From Streptomyces sp. HPF1205 (lineage in GTDB: Bacteria > Actinomycetota > Actinomycetes > Streptomycetales > Streptomycetaceae): a DNA stretch of 64,000 nucleotides. The translations under genes and the position numbers were made by a program. The DNA lies in assembly GCF_020400825.1 (NCBI RefSeq), contig NZ_JAINVH010000006.1, positions 62,001 to 126,000 of the forward strand. The letters run 5' to 3'. This document shows, piece by piece, positions 36,768-43,700 of the stretch. How positions within the stretch are numbered: the stretch's first letter is position 1; each line of letters starts with the position of its first letter. Under the pieces are notes generated by a model. It was not told the DNA's origin. It did no database searches and worked only from the letters and a program-made list of their open reading frames with translations.

Positions 36768-36800
36768 TCCCGTCTTACGAACCATGTCGAGGCGATCTTG

Positions 36801-37661
36801 ATGTCGAACAACGAAACCTCTCGCGCGGTCCTGCTGACCGGCGCGTCCGGTGGCGTCGGCCTGGCCACCACGCGTGCCCTGGCCGAGCAGGGCTACCGGG
36901 TGTACGCGGGCGTCCGGAACGTGAACGAGTTCCAGGGCGCGAAGCGCAACGTCCACCCGATCCGGCTCGACGTCACCGACCCCGAGAGCATCGCGGCCGC
37001 GGTCGAGTCGGTGTACGCCAAGGGCGACACGGCGCTCGCGGGCATCGTCAACAACGCGGGCATCATCATCCAGGGCCCGATGGAGCTGGTCCCGGCCGAC
37101 GACCTGCGCCAGCAGTTCGAGGTGAACGTCCTCGGTCCCGCGGCGGTCACCCAGGCCTTCCTGCCGCTGCTGCGCCGCGGACGTGGCCGGCTGGTCAACA
37201 TCACCGCGTCCACCGCCCGCGTCCCCGGCCCCTTCTTCGGGCCGATCTCGGCGAGCAAGGCCGCGCTGCAGGCGCTGTCGGACGCGCTGCGGCTGGAGCT
37301 CGCGTACTGGGACATCCCCGTCGTGGTGCTGGAGCCGGGCGCCCTGGAGACGCAGATCTTCGCCAAGGCCGCCGCCGCCCAGCAGAAGGCCAACGCGGCG
37401 CTCGCCCAGGAGCAGCTCGACCTGTACGCCGAGCAGCTGGAGGCGGTCGGCGCGGCGATGGCGAAGATGAAGCCGTCCCCGCCGTCGATCCTGGCCGACG
37501 CCGTCCTCAAGGCGCTCACCGTGAAGAAGCCCAAGCCGCGCTACAAGGTCGGGCCCGACACCCGCCTGGTGGGCGTGATCTCCCGGCTGCCGCTGAGCAC
37601 CCGCGACGGCATGCTCGCCGGCGTGATGGGGATCAAGAAGCTGCACGCCGCGGACGCCTGA
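36801..37661 (+). CDS. SDR-family protein lacking the catalytic tyrosine
   Basis: 286 residues, Rossmann-fold SDR. Cofactor motif TGASGGVG at 13-20, NNAG at 84-87, catalytic Ser137 in NITAS. The YxxxK motif reads ISASK: Ile149 replaces Tyr, while Lys153 is kept. The codon is ATC at 37245, so this is not a reading error in one base of TAC. It may be non-catalytic or use a different mechanism. ATG at 36801 follows GAGG. Under likely PadR control together with the next SDR gene (8 bases apart). Confidence 0.85.
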   Translation: MSNNETSRAVLLTGASGGVGLATTRALAEQGYRVYAGVRNVNEFQGAKRNVHPIRLDVTDPESIAAAVESVYAKGDTALAGIVNNAGIIIQGPMELVPADDLRQQFEVNVLGPAAVTQAFLPLLRRGRGRLVNITASTARVPGPFFGPISASKAALQALSDALRLELAYWDIPVVVLEPGALETQIFAKAAAAQQKANAALAQEQLDLYAEQLEAVGAAMAKMKPSPPSILADAVLKALTVKKPKPRYKVGPDTRLVGVISRLPLSTRDGMLAGVMGIKKLHAADA

Positions 37662-37669
37662 GCCGTCCG

Positions 37670-38545
37670 ATGAGCGTCCGCGACAACCGAGGGGGGCAGC
37701 GCACGATCGTGCTGATCGGCGCGACCTCCGGCATCGGCCGCCACGCCGCGGCCCGGCTGGCCGCGCAGGGACACCGGTTGTTCCTGTGCGGCCGGGACGC
37801 CCGGCGCGGCCGGTCGCTGGTCGCCGACATCGGTGCCGGCAGCCCGGTGAAGCCGGTGTTCGTCGCCGGTGACGTGTCCACCGGGGCCGGCGTGGCGGCG
37901 GTGGCCGAGGAGATCGGGTCGCTCACCGACCGGGTCGACACCCTGCTCAACAACGCCGGGGTGATGCTCTCGCACCGGCGGCTGACCGAGGAGGGCGTGG
38001 AGACCAATTTCGCCGTGCACCACCTGGCCCCCTGGTCGATGACCCAGCAGTTGCTCCCGCTGCTCCGGCGGGGCGACGGCCGGATCGTCAACACCAACTC
38101 CGAGGGGCACCGGGCCGCGCTGTTCTCGGCCGGCAGCACCGCCCTGGACTTCGACGACCTGCAGATGGAGCGCGGCTACAGCACCTTCCTCGCCTACGGC
38201 CGCAGCAAGCTGGCGAACCTGCTGTTCACCTACGAGTTCCAGCGGCGGTTCGCGGACCTGACCATGGTGGCGGTGCACCCGGGCATGGTCCGCACCCGGC
38301 TGGTCCGGTCGGTGCGCAATCCGGGCTTGCGGCTGCTGACCGCCGCCACCCACTGGTTCCTGCTGCCGCCGGGCCAGGGCGCGAAGCCGCTGGCGCACCT
38401 GGCGACCGCGCCGGACGTCGAACGCGGCCGCTACTACGACCGCTTCATGCCCAGCCACTCCGCACCGCAGTCGATGGACCGGGGGGCCGCCCGCCGGCTG
38501 TGGGAGGTGACCGAGCGGATGCGCGGACCGATGGCGCCGCGCTGA
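37670..38545 (+). CDS. Short-chain dehydrogenase/reductase
   Basis: 291 residues. GATSGIG at 17-23, NNAG at 94-97, catalytic Ser144, and Tyr176/Lys180 in YGRSK. The C-terminal layout (MVAVHPGMVRTRL) is that of retinol dehydrogenase/WW-oxidoreductase-like SDRs. A complete active site here contrasts with its upstream neighbour, so the pair could work as an active and a regulatory subunit. A terminator follows at 38559. Confidence 0.88.
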   Translation: MSVRDNRGGQRTIVLIGATSGIGRHAAARLAAQGHRLFLCGRDARRGRSLVADIGAGSPVKPVFVAGDVSTGAGVAAVAEEIGSLTDRVDTLLNNAGVMLSHRRLTEEGVETNFAVHHLAPWSMTQQLLPLLRRGDGRIVNTNSEGHRAALFSAGSTALDFDDLQMERGYSTFLAYGRSKLANLLFTYEFQRRFADLTMVAVHPGMVRTRLVRSVRNPGLRLLTAATHWFLLPPGQGAKPLAHLATAPDVERGRYYDRFMPSHSAPQSMDRGAARRLWEVTERMRGPMAPR

Positions 38546-38558
38546 CCGCCCACCCGCT

Positions 38559-38601
38559 CCCCGTCGGCGGAGCCGGACCCCCGACCGGTCCGCCGACGGG
38601 G
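38559..38601. terminator. Bidirectional terminator, 13-bp perfect stem
   Basis: CCCCGTCGGCGGA (38559-38571) pairs with 38589-38601. It lies between the SDR gene and the convergent BTAD regulator gene, marking the left border of the polyketide region. Confidence 0.75.
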
Positions 38602-38654
38602 CCGCCGTCCGCGGGCGCCGGCGCACACCCCGGTGCCGCACCCGCGCCCGCGGG

Positions 38655-39404
38655 TCAGCCGCCGGAACCGGCGCCGAACCACCGCTGGAGCACCAGGGCC
38701 CGGGCGTCGGAGGCGAACAGGCGCCGGGTGGCGGGACTCGGATCGACCCCGAGCTCCAGCGCGAGATGGGCCGCGTACTCCTCGTACTGCTTGCGGGCCT
38801 GAGCCAGATTCCCCTGCCGGAGGTACGCCCGGATGACTTGTTGGCACGAACTCTCCCGAAGCGGGTCGGCGGCCAGCGCGGCCAGGCCCGCCTGCAGCGC
38901 CATCCCGGGCCGGCCGCGCGCGATCAGCACGTCGGCCGCCGTGTCCAGGGCGTCCAGCCGCAGCTGCCGCAGCCGGTCCCGGTCGGCGGCGATCCACTCG
39001 TCCAGCCACAGCGGCAGCAGCTCGCCGCCGCGCAGCAGGACCGTCAGATCCGGCGGCAGGTACCCGTCCTCGTCCAGCACCCGGCGCGCGGTCGCCGACA
39101 GCTCCTGCACGTCGGTGGTGACCTCCTCGTGCAGGCGGGGGACGCCGCCGCGGACGTCCAGCAGGCCGGGGAACTCCCGGCGCAGCCGCCATATCCCGGT
39201 GCGCAGCGACCCCAGGGCCCGCTCCTGCGGCGCGTCCGGCCACAGCGCGCCGGCGATCCGCTGGCGCGCCGTCGGCCCGTGGAGCGCGAGGTAGGCCACC
39301 ACGCGCAGCGGACTCGCGGACGAAACGGAAGGCATCCATTCGTCAATGGAGAATCCGTCGAGAAGAGAGATCCTGTGAAATGTACCCGCTACGGTGCCCA
39401 GCAT
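38655..39404 (-). CDS. BTAD-domain transcriptional regulator (AfsR/SARP family)
   Basis: 249 residues. A divergent winged-helix N-terminus (LRVVAYLALHGPTARQRIAGALWPD, ALGSLRTGIWRLRRE) is followed by the bacterial transcriptional activation domain (about 105-240; LRQLRLDALDTAADVLIARG, YEEYAAHLALELGVDPSP). There is no NB-ARC or TPR extension, so it has SARP size. The DNA-binding part is less SARP-like than in its neighbours. Divergent from the SARP at 39644. Confidence 0.85.
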   Translation of the reverse strand: MLGTVAGTFHRISLLDGFSIDEWMPSVSSASPLRVVAYLALHGPTARQRIAGALWPDAPQERALGSLRTGIWRLRREFPGLLDVRGGVPRLHEEVTTDVQELSATARRVLDEDGYLPPDLTVLLRGGELLPLWLDEWIAADRDRLRQLRLDALDTAADVLIARGRPGMALQAGLAALAADPLRESSCQQVIRAYLRQGNLAQARKQYEEYAAHLALELGVDPSPATRRLFASDARALVLQRWFGAGSGG

Positions 39405-39583
39405 TGCGACGGTTACCCCCGAGTCCTGCGCAACGGAATTTGCTTGTTCATTGATGTTTCCTGGCCGACCTAAGCGCCGGCCAGTCTGCGACTATCGAGA
39501 GGGGACTCCGGGAACGATGGCTTCCCGGTACAACAGGCCGATAAGTGTGCAACCGGACACATGAACGCGTGCATTGACAATGC

Positions 39584-39589
39584 TATGAT
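39584..39589 (+). promoter_or_regulatory. Extended -10 box TGC-TATGAT
   Basis: TATGAT with TG one base upstream forms an extended -10 element 54 bases before the SARP start. The inverted repeat GCATTGACAATGC (39571-39583) directly precedes it and may be an operator. Confidence 0.5.
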
Positions 39590-39643
39590 TCCCGACGGGT
39601 GTCATCCTGTGACGCCCGGTAACCGGGGGAACGGGGGCCCGAG

Positions 39644-40444
39644 TTGGAGTTCAACGTTCTAGGTTCACTGGAAGTACGGTCCGGTGACCGTCGCATGACG
39701 CCCAAAGCATCCAAGCAGCGGAAATTACTCGCCGTGCTCCTGCTGAACGTCAATCACATGGTGCGGGTGAACACGCTGATGGGAGAGCTGTGGGACAGTA
39801 ATCCGCCACGCAGCGCCGCGGCGACCCTGCAGACCTATGTGAGCCAGCTCAGACGTTTCCTGGCCGCCGCCGCGGACGGCGAACGGCGCGAGGACCTGGC
39901 CGGGCAGGTCCTGCTCACCGAGCCCGGCGGTTACGTGCTGCGCTCGCCGCAGGCACTGGTGGACTTCGCGCGGTTCGAGCAGAAGGTGGGGCAGGGCCGG
40001 CTGGAGGCCGCCCGGCACAACTACGACGCCGCCGCGGCCTGCCTGCGCGATGCCACCTCCGGCTGGACCGGCCAGGTGCTGGAGAACGTGGCCCACGGCC
40101 CCGTGGTGGAGGTCCAGGTACGGCGGCTCGAACAGCTCTGGCTGAGCAGTGTGGAGCAGCGCTTCGAGATCGAGCTTCGGCTCGGCCGGCACCGGGAGAT
40201 CCTTCCCGATCTGACCGGTGTGGCCGCCGCCAACCCGCTGCACGAGAACCTGCACGGGCAGCTCATGACCGCCCTGCACCGCTCGGGCCGGCGCGCCGCC
40301 GCCCTGGAGAGCTTCCGCGCGCTGCGCGGCCGCCTGGTCGACGAACTCGGCCTCGAACCCACGGACCACCTGGAGCGGCTGCACCAGGAGATCCTCGCCA
40401 ACCACCGGGTGCCGGGCGAGATCGCCCTCATGCCCGCCTCCTGA
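39644..40444 (+). CDS. SARP-family pathway activator with TTA codon
   Basis: 266 residues, TTG start. Canonical SARP: OmpR-like winged helix at 1-95 (TPKASKQRKLLAVLLLN, NPPRSAAATLQTYVSQLRRFL) and BTAD at about 105-255. Leu28 is encoded by TTA (39725-39727), the rare codon read by bldA tRNA, so translation should be delayed until development. It likely activates the polyketide genes through the heptamer array at 43446-43567; this link is inference. Confidence 0.92.
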   Translation: MEFNVLGSLEVRSGDRRMTPKASKQRKLLAVLLLNVNHMVRVNTLMGELWDSNPPRSAAATLQTYVSQLRRFLAAAADGERREDLAGQVLLTEPGGYVLRSPQALVDFARFEQKVGQGRLEAARHNYDAAAACLRDATSGWTGQVLENVAHGPVVEVQVRRLEQLWLSSVEQRFEIELRLGRHREILPDLTGVAAANPLHENLHGQLMTALHRSGRRAAALESFRALRGRLVDELGLEPTDHLERLHQEILANHRVPGEIALMPAS

Positions 40445-40512
40445 GCCGGCCCGTTCCGGCAACGTCCCCACCTCCCGCGCCCGTTCCGCCCGCAGCGCCG
40501 TACGGGCGGCCG

Positions 40513-40555
40513 CCCGGGCCGCCGCCCCCGTACGCACGGGAGGCGGCGGCCCGGG
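40513..40555. terminator. Bidirectional terminator, 14-bp stem with inner 5-bp stem
   Basis: CCCGGGCCGCCGCC (40513-40526) pairs perfectly with 40542-40555; the loop itself folds as CCCGT-ACGC-ACGGG. It separates two convergent SARP genes. Confidence 0.8.
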
Positions 40556-40567
40556 TGCCACCGGCTC

Positions 40568-41347
40568 CTACACCGCCATCGGCAGCGTCGGCACCGTGGC
40601 GTCGGCCAGGATCGCCTCGTGCAGCTTGCGCAGCCCGCGGCCCGGCTCCACACCGACCTCCTCGATCATGGTGCGGCGCGCCCGCATGTAGACCTGGAGC
40701 GCCTCGGCCTGCCTGCCGCAGTGGTAGAGCGCCAGCATCAGGTACTGGTAGAAGCCCTCCCGCAGCGGATGCTCGCCGATCAGCGAGGTGAGCTGGCTGA
40801 CCACCTCGCGGTGCCGGCCGAGCCGCAGCTTGGCCTCGATCAGCAGTTCCGTGCACTCCAGACGGGCCTCCTCGACCCAGGCGTCCAGCGTGGCGAGGGC
40901 GGGTCCGGTGGCCATCCCGCCCAGTACCGGGCCCCGCCACAGCGACAGCGCCCGCTCGAAGGCGGCGGCCGCCGCCCGGTGCAGGTCCCGCCGCAGCTTG
41001 TTCCTGCCCTCGGCCATCGCCGCCTCGAACTCCTGGAGGTCCAGGCAGTCCTCGCCGAGCCGCAGCAGATAGCCCGGGTTCCTGGTGACCACCGGACTGG
41101 GCGCGTCCGGCCGTTCCGTCAACTGCTCCAGGAAACGGCGCAGTTGGGAGATGTGGACGTGCAGTCCGGCGTCGGCGCGGCGCGGCGGATTGCCGTTCCA
41201 CAGTTCCACGGCCAGTTGCCCGGAGGGTATGACCTGATCGGCACGTGCGAGCAGGGTGCCCAGCAGTTGTTCGGTCTTCGGTGCGGTCAACGAATGCTCA
41301 GCGTCATTGCTGATGACTCGTAGCGGCCCCAGGATCTCGTAGCGCAT
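40568..41347 (-). CDS. SARP-family transcriptional activator
   Basis: 259 residues. Winged helix (TAPKTEQLLGTLLARADQ, NPPRRADAGLHVHISQLRRFL) and BTAD (SLWRGPVLGGMATGPALATL, YMRARRTMIEEVGVEPGRGL). No TTA codon was found. It lies 77 bases downstream of the FAD oxidase gene on the same strand and may be co-transcribed with it. Confidence 0.9.
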   Translation of the reverse strand: MRYEILGPLRVISNDAEHSLTAPKTEQLLGTLLARADQVIPSGQLAVELWNGNPPRRADAGLHVHISQLRRFLEQLTERPDAPSPVVTRNPGYLLRLGEDCLDLQEFEAAMAEGRNKLRRDLHRAAAAAFERALSLWRGPVLGGMATGPALATLDAWVEEARLECTELLIEAKLRLGRHREVVSQLTSLIGEHPLREGFYQYLMLALYHCGRQAEALQVYMRARRTMIEEVGVEPGRGLRKLHEAILADATVPTLPMAV

Positions 41348-41424
41348 GATGAAACAGCCCCCGCATGCTTGTCACTCGTACTGGGAGTACTGGGAGTACC
41401 GGCCGATCCGGTCGGCACCCCGGC

Positions 41425-43134
41425 CTACGGCCGGATCGACAGCGAATGGCGGAACACGTCCCCCGGGTCGTACGTCCGCTTCACCGATTGCAGCCGGGCG
41501 TAGTTGCCCTTGAAGTACAGGCTGGACCAGGAGATCCCCGAGGTGTTCAGGGACGGGTCGGCGAGGTCGGTGTCCGGGTAGTTGATGTACGTCCCGTCGG
41601 TGCCCGTGTCCGGCGCGGGCACGCCCCCGGTGCCCGCGTACAGGTCCTGGTAGAAGGAGCGGACCCAGGCGACGTGCTCGTCGTCCTGGCTCGGGTCGGA
41701 CCAGTAGGTGGCCAGGTAGCTCAGGATGACCGAGTCGCGGTGCGGGTTCGCCGTCGCCGCCGGCGCGACCGCGTTGGCCTGGCCGCCGTAGGAGAACAGG
41801 ACGATCGCGCCGAGCCCGGAGTACGTGTCGCTGGACAGGTACGTGTACAGCGTGCCGATCTGGTCCGCGGTGTAGGGCTCGCGCAGGTAGGCGCCCTTGC
41901 CCTTGCTGCGGTTGTTGGCGCTCGGCGTGCCCCCGTACAGGCCGGCCACCGCCGCGTCCATCCACGGCATGGTGCTCTGCTGGACGGCGTAGTCGACGCC
42001 CGTGCCCTGGTTGACCGCGGTGAGCATGTCGCTCATCAGCTGCTTGGCGTTCGCCAGGGTGCCGTCGATCTCGCAGATCAGCGCGACCGTGCCGAGGCTG
42101 GCCTGCTCCAGCAGCAGTCCGCTGAACAGGCTGGAGTACGGTCCGCCGGGCGCGCTGTTGGCCGCCACCCAGGCGCCGTAGTTCGCCACCAGGGTGCTGA
42201 ACGAGGTCCGGTCCAGCTTCGACCAGGACCACACCGCGGTGGTGACCAGGGTGGTGGCGGGAGGCGCGGGCAGCAGCGCCGACGGGCTGGTGGTGCTGGT
42301 CACCGCTACCGGCGAGCGGAACAGGTAGCGGGTCACCACCCCGAAGTTGCCGCCGCCCGCGCCCGTGTGGGCCCACCACAGGTCGTTGTGCGGGTCGCCC
42401 GGGTCACGGGTGGCCAGCACGACCGACGCCTTGCCGGCGGCGTTCACCACCACGACCTCGACGCCGTACAGGTGGTCCACGCACATGCCGTGCTGCCGCG
42501 TCATCGCGCCGAAGCCGCCGCCGGCGACGTAGCCGCCGACGCCCACGGTCGGGCACGTGCCGCCCGGGACGGTCACGCCCCAGCCCAGCAGCAGCGTCTC
42601 GTACACGTCCTGCAGCAGGGCGCCCGCCTCCACGGCGAACGCCTGGTGGGTGCTGTCGTAATACACCGCGTTCATCCGCGACATGTCGATGACGGTCTGG
42701 ACGGACGGGTTGTCCACCAGGTCGTCGAGACAGTGGCCGCCGCCGCGTACGGCTATTCGCTGACCCGCGGCCACCGCCGACTCCACCGCCGCGACCACCT
42801 GGCCGGTGGTGAACACCTGGTGGACGTCGCTGGCCGTGCTGGTGAACCGCACGTTCTTGCCGCGGGTGGTCAGGTAGCCGTACCGCGGGTCGCTCGCGGT
42901 GACGGTGACCGCGTTCGGCGGTGTGACGCAGAAGGCGGTCGTCGTGGTGTCCGAGGTGCCCGCGGTGGTCGCGGCCGCCGGGGTGTCCGCGGCGGCCGGG
43001 CCGGCGCCGGTGAGCGCGAGACCCACGGCCGCGCTTCCCGCCGCCGAGGCCCCGATGAATCCGCGCCTGCTGATCAAGCCGGATCTGCCGGCGTCTTTGT
43101 CGCCTTCACCGCTTTTGCCGTTTTTGTCCTTCAT
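41425..43134 (-). CDS. Tat-exported bicovalent FAD-linked oxidase (BBE/AknOx-like)
   Basis: 569 residues. N-terminus has a twin-arginine motif SRRGFIG at 22-28 and a hydrophobic stretch. The FAD_binding_4 domain carries GGGHC with His134 and GGTCPTVG with Cys194, the two residues that bind FAD covalently in bicovalent enzymes such as aclacinomycin oxidoreductase and glucooligosaccharide oxidase. The berberine-bridge C-terminal domain is present (YFKGNYARLQSVKRTYDP). It oxidises alcohols or sugars of late intermediates, probably outside the cell. ATG at 43134 follows GGGGGAG. Confidence 0.9.
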   Translation of the reverse strand: MKDKNGKSGEGDKDAGRSGLISRRGFIGASAAGSAAVGLALTGAGPAAADTPAAATTAGTSDTTTTAFCVTPPNAVTVTASDPRYGYLTTRGKNVRFTSTASDVHQVFTTGQVVAAVESAVAAGQRIAVRGGGHCLDDLVDNPSVQTVIDMSRMNAVYYDSTHQAFAVEAGALLQDVYETLLLGWGVTVPGGTCPTVGVGGYVAGGGFGAMTRQHGMCVDHLYGVEVVVVNAAGKASVVLATRDPGDPHNDLWWAHTGAGGGNFGVVTRYLFRSPVAVTSTTSPSALLPAPPATTLVTTAVWSWSKLDRTSFSTLVANYGAWVAANSAPGGPYSSLFSGLLLEQASLGTVALICEIDGTLANAKQLMSDMLTAVNQGTGVDYAVQQSTMPWMDAAVAGLYGGTPSANNRSKGKGAYLREPYTADQIGTLYTYLSSDTYSGLGAIVLFSYGGQANAVAPAATANPHRDSVILSYLATYWSDPSQDDEHVAWVRSFYQDLYAGTGGVPAPDTGTDGTYINYPDTDLADPSLNTSGISWSSLYFKGNYARLQSVKRTYDPGDVFRHSLSIRP

Positions 43135-43223
43135 GGCGCTCCCCCATAAGCAAGCCCGTGGACGAGGGACAGGACCCTCGGGGCGCACGCTTCGACGCTG
43201 ATGTGCCGCCCGGTCCTTGTCCG

Positions 43224-43242
43224 CGGAATCGGACCGATTCCG
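43224..43242. promoter_or_regulatory. Perfect 19-base palindrome CGGAATCGG-A-CCGATTCCG
   Basis: Two 9-base arms around one central A, about 90 bases upstream of the FAD oxidase start. The size fits an operator of a dimeric repressor (for example TetR-like), but no such regulator is encoded in the window. Confidence 0.6.
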
Positions 43243-43445
43243 AAGCCGTGTCTACCAGACCTCCCTTGCGACCCCTGTTCGGGATGGGGCGCCAGAGCAT
43301 TCGTGATCACTGGGCGGCGGGCCGGCGTCACACCTGAAGCCGCACGTCCCAGCAGGGCCGCAGGGCCCAGTGCGGATGCGCTGGCGCGCGGCACAGGGGT
43401 GCGCTCAGCCGGACTGGAGGGCGGCTGCGGGCGTACTCACGGCCT

Positions 43446-43485
43446 GCTCCAGCCGTACTCAAGGAGCACTCAAGCCGCGCTCCAG
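43446..43485. promoter_or_regulatory. SARP-like operator, array 1: four heptamers, 11-base period
   Basis: RCTCMAG heptamers start at 43446, 43457, 43468 and 43479, each separated by 4 bases. Read on the minus strand they are CTKGAGY, close to the TCGAGC-type heptamers of DnrI/ActII-ORF4 sites. Confidence 0.7.
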
Positions 43486-43516
43486 CCTGTGACACCCGCT
43501 TGACGTGGAACGCCCC

Positions 43517-43567
43517 GTTCCAGCCCCGCTCAAGTGCCGCTCCAGGACCGCTCAAGCCCCGCTCCAG
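43517..43567. promoter_or_regulatory. SARP-like operator, array 2: five heptamers, 11-base period
   Basis: GYTCMAG heptamers start at 43517, 43528, 43539, 43550 and 43561, alternating between the CCAG and CAAG forms, each separated by 4 bases. With array 1 this gives nine sites between the divergent FAD oxidase and ketoreductase genes. Confidence 0.7.
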
Positions 43568-43700
43568 CGGCGCTGGCCGGCGGCTGCGGGGCCGGCCGGG
43601 ACGGCGTTCGTAGGCTCCAAGGACGGCCCGGCGGCACGCCGGCCGGTCGGCCACGCCCGCGCACCCGCGCACAGCCCGCGCCATCGAAGGATGAGGACCG

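Larger units (their letters stand above)
43135..43700. other. Divergent regulatory region between FAD oxidase and ketoreductase genes
   Basis: 566 bases without a gene. It holds the 19-base palindrome at 43224-43242 and nine heptamers at 43446-43567. TAGGCT at 43611-43616 is a possible -10 box for the plus-strand ketoreductase gene, but no matching -35 box is visible. Confidence 0.7.

Noticed and set aside
43224..43242. Autoregulatory element (ARE) of a butyrolactone receptor.
   Set aside because: The palindrome is shorter and does not match the AT-rich ARE consensus, so it is recorded only as an unassigned operator.
43446..43567. Possible CRISPR array because of regularly spaced repeats.
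   Set aside because: Units are 7 bases with 4-base spacers; CRISPR repeats are 21-48 bases with spacers of similar length, and no cas gene is present.
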